Assembly (NCBI GenBank): GCA_934463425.1
Contig: CAKSJP010000007.1
Location: 18,813-82,812, forward strand
Reading direction: 5' to 3'
DNA length: 64,000 nt
Source: an uncultured Ruminococcus sp.
GTDB taxonomy: Bacteria; Bacillota; Clostridia; Oscillospirales; Ruminococcaceae
The notes below the pieces were generated by a model, which was not told the origin of the DNA, did not search any database, and saw nothing but the letters and a program-made list of their open reading frames with translations. The translations under genes were made by a program, and so were the position numbers. Below, piece after piece: positions 35,179 through 44,623 of the stretch. The stretch's first letter is position 1. Every line of letters begins with the position of its first letter.

Positions 35179-38100
35179 ATGAAATTCAAGAAACTCCTGG
35201 CGGCAGTCACCACTGGTGTGCTTGCTGTCACCAGTCTGTCCCTTTCGGGGCTGGTCAGCTCCGCAGAGGTACAGGAACTAATGAACGACACTTTTGAAAC
35301 CGGCTACGGCGCATGGAAAGGTGTCGGCTCTTCCCTGTCTCTGTCCACAGAGCAATCCCACGGCGGCGGTACATCTTTATATTGCTATGACCGCACAGCA
35401 AGCTGGGGCGCACCGCGGTGTTCTCTGACGGGAATCGTGGCTGCCGGGCAGAGCTATGAGATCTCTGCCAGTGCCATGTATGAGGGCAGCGGTCAGCAGA
35501 ACATGGCGATCAAGATGCTCTATACCGATGCCAACGGCACCGACCACTATGAACAGGTGGCTGCTGCGCAGGCGACTGCCGGACAATGGGTAGAGATGAA
35601 AGGCAACTATACCGTTCCCAACGGCGCTACCGGCATGATTCTCTATGTGGAAATGCCCAACGCCGGAACCGATCAGACCTATTATATTGATGATGTAGTC
35701 ATCAAGGGCGAAAAGACAGAGATCCAGCTGGACGACAAGTTCGAGTCCGACTTCGACAACAACTCCACCCAAAAGTGGAACGGCCGCGGCAGTGCCGAGG
35801 TAGAACTCTCCACCAAGTATGCCCACAGCGGCACGACCAGCTTATATGTTTCCGGCAGAACCCAACTGTGGAACGGTGCAACCCGCAGCGCATCCGACAT
35901 CATGGAGGCAGGCGGCTACTACAAGGTCGGCACATATGTTCTCTATGACGGCGACCAGTACACCGACACCCAGAAGTTTTCCATCAACTTGCAGTACGAT
36001 CTGAACGGCAAGGAAAACTATTACACCATCGCCACCGAGACTGCAAACAAAGGCGAATGGAAATATGTGGGCAGCGAATTCACCGTGCCGGAGGGTGCGA
36101 CCAACTTCTATATCTATGTACAGACCGGCTACACCAGTGCCCCCAAGGAACAGGATCTCATGAACTTCTACATGGACGATGCTGTGGGTGAACATCTGCC
36201 CGATCCGGCGATCCAGGACGACATCGCATCTCTGAAAGATGCCTATTCCGACTACTTCAAGATCGGCTGCGCCTGCGCCGGCTCGGAGTTCGCACAGGGC
36301 GCTACCAAGGATCTCATCAAGAAGCATTACAACAGTCTGACACTGGGCAACGAACTGAAGCCGGACAGCGTGCTGGATCAGGCGCTGTCCCAGAAGTATG
36401 TGGCAGAGACCGGCGACGACACCATGCCCCAGATCTCTCTGAATGAAGCAGACGAGATGCTGAAATTTGCCGGCGAGAACAAGATCCCGGTACGCGGTCA
36501 TGTGCTGGTATGGCACAGCCAGACACCGGACTGGTTCTTCAAGGAAAACTTCGATCCCAACGGGGAATGGGTTTCCAAGGACAAGATGACCAAGCGTCTG
36601 GAAAACTACATCAAGACCGTCATGGAAACGCTGAAAAAGGATTACCCCGATGTGGAATTCTACGCATGGGACGTGGTGAACGAAGCCGCTTCCGATGCCG
36701 GCACCATTCGGGACGCCGGTTCCAACAACGAGGTCAACGGACAGTCTGCATGGGTCAAGGTCTACGGCGACCAGTCCTATATTCCGCTGGCGTTCGAATT
36801 CGCCAAGAAGTACGCACCGGCAGGCTGCAAGCTGTTCTACAATGACTACAACGAGTACTCCCCCAACAAGCAGGCGTACATCATCAGCGACATTCTGAAA
36901 CCGCTGGTGGAAAAGAACCTGATCGACGGCGTGGGCATGCAGTCCCACATCTCCATGAGTTACCCCACCATTGATCTGTACAAGTCCGCCATGCAGCAGT
37001 ATGCAGACCTGGGACTGGAAGTACAGGTCACCGAGCTGGACGTTTCCGAAAAGTCCAACGAATACGCTGACCAGCTGGCTCTGGCACAGCGGTATCAGGA
37101 CGTGTTCAAGATGTACAAGGAAATGAAGGATTCCGGCGTGAACCTGTCCGCGGTTGTTATCTGGGGCATCACCGACTCCACCAGCTGGATCGGCGGTTAT
37201 CCCCTGCTCTTTGACAAGGACTATCAGGCAAAGCCGTCCTATTACGCTGTGATCGACACCGACTCCGAAGTAGAAAAACTCCAGACCATGACGGCATACC
37301 GCTATGACGGCACAGATGCCGATCTGGAACGGGCATTAGAAATCGGTACGGCACAGTATCTGAACAACGGAACCACATACTTTAAGGCTGCATGGTCAGA
37401 TAAAGGCATGGTGGTTCGTGTTTACAATCCACGTCACATAGATGGATGGGAAACACAGGAAGGCTGTGTGATTACAAATATTGATTTCCCCGACATTCTG
37501 ATTTATGGCAGTCAGGAAAAGCAGCAAGGAACACTTTTGCTTTCCGAAAAAGTCAGCAGCGACACCAAATTTGCAGATTTCACAATTCCGCTGACCGGAA
37601 AAATCGGAAGCAATGTATATATGGACGTACAAAACTGTGATCTTGCATGGAACGATACCGCTACTGCCGAAAAATTGTTTGGAGAATTTATTCATCAAAG
37701 CACCTTGACTTACGAAAGTGCAACTCCCACCTGCGGTATTGTCACCCTAGCAGAACAGCCCAAGTATGCCGAAGCAACCAAGACCGAAACACCCATTACC
37801 ATTGACGGAGACATTGATGCCGCATGGGCAGATGCCAACACCATTGATGTCAACACCTACTCTATGGGCAACGGTGCGACCGCTGTTTCCAAAATGCTCT
37901 GGGACGAGAACTACCTCTATGTGCTGACCGAAGTCACCGACCCCGTACTGAGCGTGGCAAGTGCCAACGCCTATGAGCAGGACACCGTGGAAGTATTCTT
38001 CGACGAGAACAACCACAAGACTTCCTCTTACGAAAGCGACGACATTCAGTGCCGCATCAACTACGAGAACGACAAGACCGTTACCGACGGACGTTCCACT

Positions 38101-38691
38101 GACGCATTCCTCTCCGGCACGAAAAAGACCGACAAGGGTTATATCGTCGAGGTGGCAATCCCGTACACCATTGGTTCGTTCCACGCCAACCAGATCGTAG
38201 GCTTTGACGTACAGGTCAACGACGACGGCACCGGCGACGGCAAGCGTACCAGCATTGCCAACTGGAACGACCTCACCGGTCAGGGCTATATCAACACCAG
38301 CGGTTTCGGCGTGTTGAAACTGGTGGGTGACGGCACAGTTACAACTGGTACAACAACCACCTCCGGCACAACTACCACAGAAACAAGCACCACTACCGAA
38401 ACTGTCACCTCTGCATCTGCAACCTCTGACACTTCCGGTACAACAGCTTCCAACACTGGCTCAAGTATTCCAGATACGAACACATTATACGGTGACGTTA
38501 ACCTGGACAGCCGGGTAGATATTACCGATGCAGTTCTGCTGAACAAAGCAGTGGCCGGCGCAGTAAAGCTGGACGGACAGCAGCAGAAAAATGCAGACTG
38601 CGACGCCGACGGCGACCTCAGCAGCAATGATGCGATCATTCTGTTGAAGTTCCTGGTTTCTGTGATTACCTCACTGCCAAGCGCGGAATAA
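35179..38691 (+). CDS. Dockerin-containing GH10 xylanase with CBM22 and CBM9-like modules
   Basis: The protein has 1170 residues. Order: signal peptide (1-29), two CBM22-like modules (about 35-175 and 185-335), a GH10 barrel (about 345-695), an extra beta-rich domain (about 700-860), a CBM9-like module (about 865-1055), a Thr linker and a dockerin (about 1100-1165). GH10 residues: acid/base Glu502 (WDVVNEA) and nucleophile Glu619 (QVTELDV), with the GHVLVWHSQTPDWF substrate block. It would hydrolyse internal xylan bonds on the cellulosome. DNA coding for residues about 697-855 (37270-37745) is more AT-rich and uses different codons from both flanks, suggesting a separately acquired, possibly degenerate CBM9-like domain. 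Confidence 0.9.
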   Translation: MKFKKLLAAVTTGVLAVTSLSLSGLVSSAEVQELMNDTFETGYGAWKGVGSSLSLSTEQSHGGGTSLYCYDRTASWGAPRCSLTGIVAAGQSYEISASAMYEGSGQQNMAIKMLYTDANGTDHYEQVAAAQATAGQWVEMKGNYTVPNGATGMILYVEMPNAGTDQTYYIDDVVIKGEKTEIQLDDKFESDFDNNSTQKWNGRGSAEVELSTKYAHSGTTSLYVSGRTQLWNGATRSASDIMEAGGYYKVGTYVLYDGDQYTDTQKFSINLQYDLNGKENYYTIATETANKGEWKYVGSEFTVPEGATNFYIYVQTGYTSAPKEQDLMNFYMDDAVGEHLPDPAIQDDIASLKDAYSDYFKIGCACAGSEFAQGATKDLIKKHYNSLTLGNELKPDSVLDQALSQKYVAETGDDTMPQISLNEADEMLKFAGENKIPVRGHVLVWHSQTPDWFFKENFDPNGEWVSKDKMTKRLENYIKTVMETLKKDYPDVEFYAWDVVNEAASDAGTIRDAGSNNEVNGQSAWVKVYGDQSYIPLAFEFAKKYAPAGCKLFYNDYNEYSPNKQAYIISDILKPLVEKNLIDGVGMQSHISMSYPTIDLYKSAMQQYADLGLEVQVTELDVSEKSNEYADQLALAQRYQDVFKMYKEMKDSGVNLSAVVIWGITDSTSWIGGYPLLFDKDYQAKPSYYAVIDTDSEVEKLQTMTAYRYDGTDADLERALEIGTAQYLNNGTTYFKAAWSDKGMVVRVYNPRHIDGWETQEGCVITNIDFPDILIYGSQEKQQGTLLLSEKVSSDTKFADFTIPLTGKIGSNVYMDVQNCDLAWNDTATAEKLFGEFIHQSTLTYESATPTCGIVTLAEQPKYAEATKTETPITIDGDIDAAWADANTIDVNTYSMGNGATAVSKMLWDENYLYVLTEVTDPVLSVASANAYEQDTVEVFFDENNHKTSSYESDDIQCRINYENDKTVTDGRSTDAFLSGTKKTDKGYIVEVAIPYTIGSFHANQIVGFDVQVNDDGTGDGKRTSIANWNDLTGQGYINTSGFGVLKLVGDGTVTTGTTTTSGTTTTETSTTTETVTSASATSDTSGTTASNTGSSIPDTNTLYGDVNLDSRVDITDAVLLNKAVAGAVKLDGQQQKNADCDADGDLSSNDAIILLKFLVSVITSLPSAE

Positions 38692-38706
38692 ATTCGCAGA
38701 AATATT

Positions 38707-38752
38707 TATCCCCAGAAGCGCCTCGGATGCAATGCACCGGGGTGCTTTTTGT
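38707..38752 (+). terminator. Candidate terminator after the GH10 gene
   Basis: An imperfect hairpin (AAGCGCCTCGG with CCGGGGTGCTT) followed by TTTTTG about 15-60 nt past the stop. Confidence 0.6.
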
Positions 38753-38824
38753 TTGGCCGAATTTCCTTGCACAGATGCTCTAAATTTATGAAACATTCCC
38801 GTTCTTTTTTAAGGAAAAACGCTA

Positions 38825-38853
38825 TTGACAGAACCGACAAAAAGGCATATAAT
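38825..38853 (+). promoter_or_regulatory. Promoter of the GH43-galT operon
   Basis: Perfect TTGACA (38825-38830) and TATAAT (38848-38853), spacer 17 nt. Its location shows that the longer open frame starting at 38749 cannot be the real gene start. Confidence 0.8.
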
Positions 38854-38913
38854 GGACTTACCAGAAGTGCATACCGCGCTGCTGCATGCTCCAGCGAAAG
38901 GATACGATATATT

Positions 38914-40398
38914 ATGAAAAAACAAGTCTACAATCCATTTCTTCCGATTTACGAATGCGTCCCGGACGGAGAACCGCATGTATTCGGCGACCGTGTTTAT
39001 CTATATGGTTCGCACGACAAAGAGGGCGGTGAAACCTTCTGCATGTTGGACTATACCACATATTCCGCACCGGTGGACGACCTGTCTGACTGGCGCTGTG
39101 AGGGGACGATCTACCGTGCCGACCAAGACCCGGCATATCCCTCTGACCGCAAATTCATGTACGCCCCGGATGTTGTACAGGGCAATGACGGCAGATTTTA
39201 TCTCTATTACTGCATGTCCGGCAGAGACGGCTTCGGCGGCTATAACGGCCCGATCAGCGTAGCGGTCAGCGACTCCCCTGCCGGCCCGTTCCGTTATCTG
39301 GGATTTGTACACTATCCGGACGGCAGCCCGATGCTGAAATATGTCTGCTTCGATCCCGGCGTTATCAATGACAACGGCACGATCCGCATTTATTATGGTA
39401 CATGGTCGGACGAAGCTCTGGACAAGGATTTTCAAAACAATGAATCGGAGATCCAGACCGTCATGAAGCGCTATCACAAGAGCCGCAATGAGGTACTGGA
39501 CACCGAAGGCAGTGTCATGGGCGCTTGTGTGGTAACGGTGGGCGATGATATGCTGACCGTCACCAGTGAGCCGCGGCATATCATTCCGGCGGATGTCACC
39601 GGAACCGACTTTGAAGCACATCCGTTCTTTGAAGCCAGCTCTATCCGCAAGATCGGCGAGAAATACTACTTCATCTACTCCTCCTGGCAGAATCACGAGC
39701 TTTGCTATGCCACCAGTGACTATCCGGATCGGGACTTTGTCTTTGGCGGCACCATCGTCTCCAACGGCGATGTGGGATACCAGGGCAGAACAGAAAAAGA
39801 CCGCCTGAACATGACCGGAACGACCCATGGCAGCATCGAAAACATCAACGGTCAGTGGTATGTATTCTATCACCGACTCACCCACAAGTCCGACTACAGC
39901 CGCCAGGCTTGTGCAGAACCCATTACGATTCTGCCGGACGGCAGCATTCCGCAGGTAGAGATCACCTCCTGCGGTCTCAACGGCAAGCCGCTGGCAGGCA
40001 AGGGCGTTTATCCGGCAGTGATCGCCTGCAACATCACCAACGGTCACATGCCCCACGGCTCTAACAAGATCTACATCGACAGCTTCCCCAACGCAACACA
40101 CTGCGGTGATGACCGCTTCATTGGCGAGATCCAGGACGGCACAATGCTGGGGTACAAATACTTCCAGTTCTCTGATGCCAAAGAGATCGGCATCCAGTAT
40201 CGCGGCACATGCAGCGGCAAATTTGTAGTATCGGATGATATCGACTGCAAGAACATCGTTGCCGAAATTTCAGTAGCACCGGCGGAAGCCTGGACAGATG
40301 CCAAGGCAGCTCTGCTGATTTCAGACGGCAAGCATCCGCTGTATCTGTTCTACCAGGGCAATGGTGAAGCAGCCGTAAAAGAACTTTACCTTGCATAA
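38914..40398 (+). CDS. Intracellular GH43 family arabinosidase/xylosidase
   Basis: The 494-residue protein begins MKKQVYNPFLPIYECVPDGEPHVFGDRVYLYGSHD, the typical GH43 opening with the catalytic base Asp in the first blade. Later blocks are MYAPDVVQ, CFDPGVI with a conserved Asp, and FEASSIRKIGEKYYFIYS with the probable acid Glu. The C-terminal part (about 365-490) looks like a CBM6-type jelly roll. No signal peptide is present, so it would act on imported arabino-xylo-oligosaccharides. I set the start at 38914, downstream of the promoter, with a modest AAAGGA site. galT follows 15 nt after the stop and is probably co-transcribed. Confidence 0.85.
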   Translation: MKKQVYNPFLPIYECVPDGEPHVFGDRVYLYGSHDKEGGETFCMLDYTTYSAPVDDLSDWRCEGTIYRADQDPAYPSDRKFMYAPDVVQGNDGRFYLYYCMSGRDGFGGYNGPISVAVSDSPAGPFRYLGFVHYPDGSPMLKYVCFDPGVINDNGTIRIYYGTWSDEALDKDFQNNESEIQTVMKRYHKSRNEVLDTEGSVMGACVVTVGDDMLTVTSEPRHIIPADVTGTDFEAHPFFEASSIRKIGEKYYFIYSSWQNHELCYATSDYPDRDFVFGGTIVSNGDVGYQGRTEKDRLNMTGTTHGSIENINGQWYVFYHRLTHKSDYSRQACAEPITILPDGSIPQVEITSCGLNGKPLAGKGVYPAVIACNITNGHMPHGSNKIYIDSFPNATHCGDDRFIGEIQDGTMLGYKYFQFSDAKEIGIQYRGTCSGKFVVSDDIDCKNIVAEISVAPAEAWTDAKAALLISDGKHPLYLFYQGNGEAAVKELYLA

Positions 40399-40413
40399 GA
40401 GGAGGGAAATGGA

Positions 40414-41919
40414 ATGATTGAGCAAAGCATTCAGGAACTCATTCAATACGGCATCGCAAAAGAGCTGATTACCGAAGAGGACAGCATTTTCCTGCGTAAC
40501 CAGCTAATGGATCTGTTCCGGCTCTCCGCATGGGAAACGCCGGCACTTCCGGAAGAGCTTCCCTCTGTGGATGAGATCTTAGACAAGCTGGTCTCCTACG
40601 CCGCCGAGAACGGCATTATTTCCGATTCCGGTGCGGCACGGGATCTGTTCGATACCCGCATTATGGGAATGCTGACGGCAATGCCGCATGTTGTCAACCG
40701 CGCATTTTTCACTGCATACCACCACAGTCCGGAAGAGGCAACAAACTGGTATTATCAGTACAGCAAGGATACCAACTATGTCCGTGCAGGACGTATTGCC
40801 AAGGATATGCGCTGGACATACGACTGCGATTATGGCACGTTAGATGTCACCATCAACCGTTCTAAACCGGAAAAAGACCCCAGAGACATTGCGGCCGCGA
40901 AAAATCAGCCGCAGAGCAAATATCCGGCTTGCCAGCTGTGCATAGAGAATACCGGATTCGCCGGCACACTGACACATCCGGCACGGCAGAATCTCCGTCC
41001 CATTCCCATTCAGGTGCACGGAGATAACTGGGCATTCCAGTATTCTCCATACGGCTATTACAATGAGCACTGCATCGTGTTCAATCAAAAGCATGTTCCT
41101 ATGGTGATCGATGCAGCAGTTTTTGAAAAGTTGTTCGATATTCTGGACATGTTCCCCCACTATTTCATCGGTTCTAACGCTGATCTGCCCATTGTTGGCG
41201 GTTCGATTCTGAGCCATGAGCATTTCCAGGGCGGTCACTATACTTTCGCTATGGCAAAAGCATCCATTGAGACACCATTCCTGCTGCCAAATCAGCCGGA
41301 AATCCAGGCAGGCATTGTCAAGTGGCCTATGTCTGTGATCCGCCTGCAAAGCGAAAACCGCGCTGCGCTTGCTGCCGCCTGTGACCATGTGCTGACGGAA
41401 TGGCGAAAGTACAGCGACCCGGAAGCCGCAGTATACGCCGAAACAGACGGAACGCCGCACAATACCATCACGCCCATCGCCCGGATGCGCGGCAGAACAT
41501 ATGAATGCGACCTGGTGCTGCGCAACAACCGCACCACACCGGAACGTCCGCTGGGACTGTTCCACCCGAATCCGTCGCTGCACCATATCAAAAAGGAGAA
41601 CATCGGTCTGATCGAGGTCATGGGCTTGGCAGTTTTGCCGGCTCGCCTGGCTTCAGAGCTGCCGATTCTGGCAAAGGCACTTTACAGCGAAACGGATCTC
41701 AGCGGCACAGAATCTCTTGCGAGTCATATTGCATGGATGCAGGAGGTCAAAGCACGGCATCCGGAAGCCAATGCAGAAAATGCGGACGCGATCATCCAAC
41801 AGGAGATCGGTGCTGTTTTTGAACAGGTTTTGTTGGATGCCGGTGTGTTCAAGCGCACCGAAACCGGAAAGGCACAATTTTTGCGGTTTGTCGATCAAAT
41901 CCGTCAAACAGCAAAATAA
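40414..41919 (+). CDS. galT: UDP-glucose-hexose-1-phosphate uridylyltransferase
   Basis: The 501-residue protein matches the long Firmicute-type GalT. Conserved blocks are ANTFAGT-like (ENTGFAGTLTHPARQNLRPI), EHCIVFNQKHVPM, SNADLPIVGGSILSHEHFQGG with the HxH-type active region, and NTITPIARMRG. It swaps UMP between UDP-glucose and galactose 1-phosphate in the Leloir pathway. GAGGAGG lies just before the ATG. Its operon with a GH43 enzyme suggests handling of galactose released from hemicellulose or pectin side chains; that link is inference. galK and galE are not in the window. Confidence 0.92.
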   Translation: MIEQSIQELIQYGIAKELITEEDSIFLRNQLMDLFRLSAWETPALPEELPSVDEILDKLVSYAAENGIISDSGAARDLFDTRIMGMLTAMPHVVNRAFFTAYHHSPEEATNWYYQYSKDTNYVRAGRIAKDMRWTYDCDYGTLDVTINRSKPEKDPRDIAAAKNQPQSKYPACQLCIENTGFAGTLTHPARQNLRPIPIQVHGDNWAFQYSPYGYYNEHCIVFNQKHVPMVIDAAVFEKLFDILDMFPHYFIGSNADLPIVGGSILSHEHFQGGHYTFAMAKASIETPFLLPNQPEIQAGIVKWPMSVIRLQSENRAALAAACDHVLTEWRKYSDPEAAVYAETDGTPHNTITPIARMRGRTYECDLVLRNNRTTPERPLGLFHPNPSLHHIKKENIGLIEVMGLAVLPARLASELPILAKALYSETDLSGTESLASHIAWMQEVKARHPEANAENADAIIQQEIGAVFEQVLLDAGVFKRTETGKAQFLRFVDQIRQTAK

Positions 41920-41976
41920 CCGCTTGGTTCTCATAAAATGTTTCCATAAACACATCCTGCATGAATCAAAAGTACA

Positions 41977-42013
41977 AACAGCCCTGTATCCAATAGAGAT
42001 ACAGGGCTGTTTT
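41977..42013. terminator. Bidirectional terminator between galT and the CDF gene
   Basis: ACAGCCCTGTATC and GATACAGGGCTGT form a perfect 13-bp stem with a 7-nt loop and flanking A and T runs between two convergent genes. Confidence 0.9.
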
Positions 42014-42018
42014 CGTTC

Positions 42019-43227
42019 TTATTCTTCTGTAAAATCCCGGTCAAATGTGATGCTCACATAACAGCTATGATCCATTCGGTTCAATTCACCAGAGACCATC
42101 TCCAAAAGGTCCTCGTCTGTATAAGTACAGTCAAACGGCACCACCAGATCAAAAATCAATCGATTGGAATTTTCCCCTGCAACAAGCCGAAAGTCATGCA
42201 GACTCAATCCCTGGTGCAGCCCGGAAATCACCTGCTCTGCCATTTTCCGATAATGGTTTACCATTTCGTTGTCCAGTTCAATCGGATCCATATGGATGGT
42301 CATCAGAATTTTCAGTTTCTCCTCAATTTCACGTTCAATAGTGTCCACGATTTCATGCACTTCTACAAAATCAGAATCACTGCGTACTTCAACGTGACAA
42401 CTTCCCATAGTACGCCCCGGTCCATAATTATGCAAAACCAGATCATGAATGCCCTCGATCTCAGCGTGAGAGAACACCAGTTTTTTCAGTTCCCGCACGG
42501 TTTCCGCATCTGCAGGACGTCCAAGCAGATCACCCACGGTATCCCGGATAATATCCAATGCCGTTTTTAAAATAAACAGAGATACAGCTGCACCCATAAG
42601 TCCGTCTATTGGCAGATCTGTCACCAGCGAGAGGAGCAGTGCCACAATAGTCGCTGTTGTTGCCGCCACGTCGCTGCGACTGTCTTTGGCAGCAGCGATC
42701 ATTACCGAAGAACAGATCTTTTTCCCCAATTTTGTATTGAACCATGCCATCCAAAGCTTAACTGCAATAGAAAAACCCAATGCCGCCAACGTCAGCCAGC
42801 GAAATTGCACCGCATCCGGGTGCATGATCTTTCCTATTGAATTTCGCAGCAGCTCAAAACCCATCAGTGCAATCATCACAGCAATTACCAGCGAGGTCAG
42901 ATACTCCATTCTCCCGTGCCCGAACGGATGCCCTTTGTCTGCCGGCTTTGCTGCAAGCTTATACCCGAACATGGTGATCAGACAACTGGCACAATCCGAT
43001 AAATTATTGAACGCATCAGAAATGATCGCAATAGAATGCGACAATGTCCCTGCAATATACTTCAATAAAAACAAAAATACATTGCAACAAATGCCGATTA
43101 CACTGCTGCATGTTCCATATGCTTTGCGCACTGACGGATCTGTGGTATTTTCATAATCTGAAATAAACCGTTTTAAGAATCGCTCTAACATGCTTCCACA
43201 CTTTCTCAAATAACTTTCTTCATTCAT
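42019..43227 (-). CDS. Cation diffusion facilitator family metal exporter
   Basis: The protein has 402 residues: six hydrophobic segments in the first 225 residues and a long C-terminal cytoplasmic region. Metal-site motifs are SDAFNNLSD in helix 2 and KDSRSDV in helix 5, the latter of DxxxD type. The HPFGHGRMEYL loop is also typical. The C-terminal half contains the CDF ferredoxin-like dimer domain and an extra tail of about 90 residues. It should export a divalent cation (Zn, Mn or Fe) in exchange for protons. The ATG at 43227 was chosen over an upstream TTG in frame. It is monocistronic, with a promoter at 43384-43412. Confidence 0.88.
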   Translation of the reverse strand: MNEESYLRKCGSMLERFLKRFISDYENTTDPSVRKAYGTCSSVIGICCNVFLFLLKYIAGTLSHSIAIISDAFNNLSDCASCLITMFGYKLAAKPADKGHPFGHGRMEYLTSLVIAVMIALMGFELLRNSIGKIMHPDAVQFRWLTLAALGFSIAVKLWMAWFNTKLGKKICSSVMIAAAKDSRSDVAATTATIVALLLSLVTDLPIDGLMGAAVSLFILKTALDIIRDTVGDLLGRPADAETVRELKKLVFSHAEIEGIHDLVLHNYGPGRTMGSCHVEVRSDSDFVEVHEIVDTIEREIEEKLKILMTIHMDPIELDNEMVNHYRKMAEQVISGLHQGLSLHDFRLVAGENSNRLIFDLVVPFDCTYTDEDLLEMVSGELNRMDHSCYVSITFDRDFTEE

Positions 43228-43320
43228 CTCCGAATCTTCCCGCAAACAGAAAGACTCAAAGCAGGCTCACACAAAATCCTTATACGTGAAATTTCACCAA
43301 AATGCCGCCTTCATTTTTAC

Positions 43321-43367
43321 GGCAATACTGTGCAAATCCGATAAGCAGGCTTTATGCGGCATTACCT
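43321..43367. repeat. Copy of the dispersed imperfect palindrome
   Basis: GGCAATACTGTGCAAA faces CTTTATGCGGCATTACC around about 14 nt, between the CDF start and its promoter, so it lies in the CDF leader RNA. Confidence 0.5.
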
Positions 43368-43383
43368 TATATGAACATGCTCT

Positions 43384-43412
43384 AGTATAACACATCTATA
43401 TACACATGTCAA
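43384..43412 (-). promoter_or_regulatory. Promoter of the CDF gene
   Basis: On the minus strand TTGACA (43412-43407) and TATACT (43389-43384) are spaced by 17 nt, about 160 nt before the start codon. Confidence 0.75.
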
Positions 43413-43566
43413 CCGTTTACTCGCCGGCAGAGCAAATCCATCCCAAACATACCACGCAAAGATTTTTATGAATGACGCATGTAAGTTCCAAAAAAAGTAA
43501 ACGCATTTCTTTTATTCCATATAAATCGCAATCAGAATCATATTTTCACCTTCTTTTTATGAGAAT

Positions 43567-43585
43567 TTGTCGAATATTGTCGAAT
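43567..43585 (+). promoter_or_regulatory. Tandem TTGTCGAAT direct repeat upstream of the response regulator
   Basis: TTGTCGAAT occurs at 43567-43575 and again at 43577-43585, one helical turn apart, ending 37 bp before the -35 hexamer. Position and form fit a regulator-binding site. Confidence 0.4.
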
Positions 43586-43622
43586 TGTAAAAAAAGCATT
43601 CTGAAAAAATTACAGACACCTA

Positions 43623-43651
43623 TTGATTTTCTACAATTGCTATGCTATAAT
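43623..43651 (+). promoter_or_regulatory. Promoter of the two-component operon
   Basis: TTGATT (43623-43628) and TATAAT (43646-43651), spacer 17 nt. The leader to the start codon is nearly 190 nt. Confidence 0.6.
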
Positions 43652-43843
43652 TTAATTATAGTGAATTTGATATAGTTTGATTATTTCCTGCAAAATTTGA
43701 TTCCATGACATTATATCGAACGACTCCCACGAAATAGAAATCGATTTTCACAGGTTTAGAAGTTTTGCTTTTATCACAGAACAGACAGAAAATAAAAGCA
43801 GCTCTTCAAAATTTCTAGTGCAATAAAACAGGGAGGATAAAAA

Positions 43844-44617
43844 ATGGTTCCTATGAAAGTTGCGATTGCAGATGACGAAATGTATGTATGTGAAAAAATC
43901 CGAAATTGCCTATTAAAGTACAGTGCGCAAAAAGATCTGGACATTGACCCGCCGGATATCTATAACAACTGCGACGCACTTTATAGCGCAGATCTTGGAA
44001 AAAAACGTTATGACCTGGTATTTTTGGATATTGACTTTTCCAATGGGGCATGTCCGGTAAAACCGACCAATACGCTGCTCCTCACCCGCGAAAATTGCTC
44101 TAACGGAATTATGTTAGGTGCACATTTGCGAAAACGCCTCGGACACACGAATTTTGACATTATCTATGTAACATCCCACGATTGTTATGCCATTAATACC
44201 ATTCCGGTTCGTCCGGCAGCATTCGTGCAAAAGCCCGTAACATATACCAAAATACAACGTGCATTGGATGACATGCTTTATTATCGTGACATTTCCCGGC
44301 GGGTTTTTGAATGCATTTATCAAAAATCGCAAATCCACGTGCAGGTTTCTCATATCCGTTATCTCAACAGCTGTGGACGAAAGGTTTATCTGCAAACAAT
44401 TGACAACTGCATCGGATTTTATGGAAAACTGTCAGAGGTACAGAAAGAACAATGCTTTGATTCCTTTCTTCCCATTCATAAGTCCTACGTTGTCAATCCG
44501 GATTATATCGATCACATTTCTTCAAACACTGTATACCTGCAAGGTGACAGCCACGAAGAACTTCCAATTAGCCGAACATATCAGCCGCTTGTGGAAAAGT
44601 GGCTGATGCAAAATTAA
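43844..44617 (+). CDS. LytTR-family response regulator (AgrA-like)
   Basis: The 257-residue protein has a receiver domain (KVAIADDEMYV; phosphoacceptor Asp in LVFLDIDF around residue 62; VTSHDCYA; conserved Lys in FVQKPV). A C-terminal LytTR DNA-binding domain follows (about 155-255: IRYLNSCGRKVYL, FLPIHKSYVVNPDYI). An insertion of about 20 residues after the phosphorylation site (GACPVKPTNTLLLTRENC) lengthens the receiver beyond the norm. GGGAGG precedes the ATG. The kinase gene begins 6 nt after its stop. Coding DNA is more AT-rich than the cellulosome genes. Confidence 0.88.
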   Translation: MVPMKVAIADDEMYVCEKIRNCLLKYSAQKDLDIDPPDIYNNCDALYSADLGKKRYDLVFLDIDFSNGACPVKPTNTLLLTRENCSNGIMLGAHLRKRLGHTNFDIIYVTSHDCYAINTIPVRPAAFVQKPVTYTKIQRALDDMLYYRDISRRVFECIYQKSQIHVQVSHIRYLNSCGRKVYLQTIDNCIGFYGKLSEVQKEQCFDSFLPIHKSYVVNPDYIDHISSNTVYLQGDSHEELPISRTYQPLVEKWLMQN

Positions 44618-44623
44618 TGCATT

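Larger units (their letters stand above)
43246..43843. other. Long intergenic region before the Agr-like system
   Basis: Besides two divergent promoters it contains a copy of the dispersed palindrome (43321-43367), a 9-bp direct repeat (43567-43585) and AT-rich DNA. A small 67-codon frame at 43472 has no ribosome site and does not look like an AgrD precursor. No other gene is evident. Confidence 0.55.

Noticed and set aside
38749..38913. N-terminal extension of the GH43 protein
   Set aside because: It spans the promoter at 38825-38853 and shows no family similarity; the GH43 fold starts right after the ATG at 38914.
43472..43675. A 67-codon frame upstream of the Agr-like regulator, considered as an AgrD peptide
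   Set aside because: No ribosome site, no conserved Cys/Pro processing pattern, and it overlaps the regulator's promoter region.
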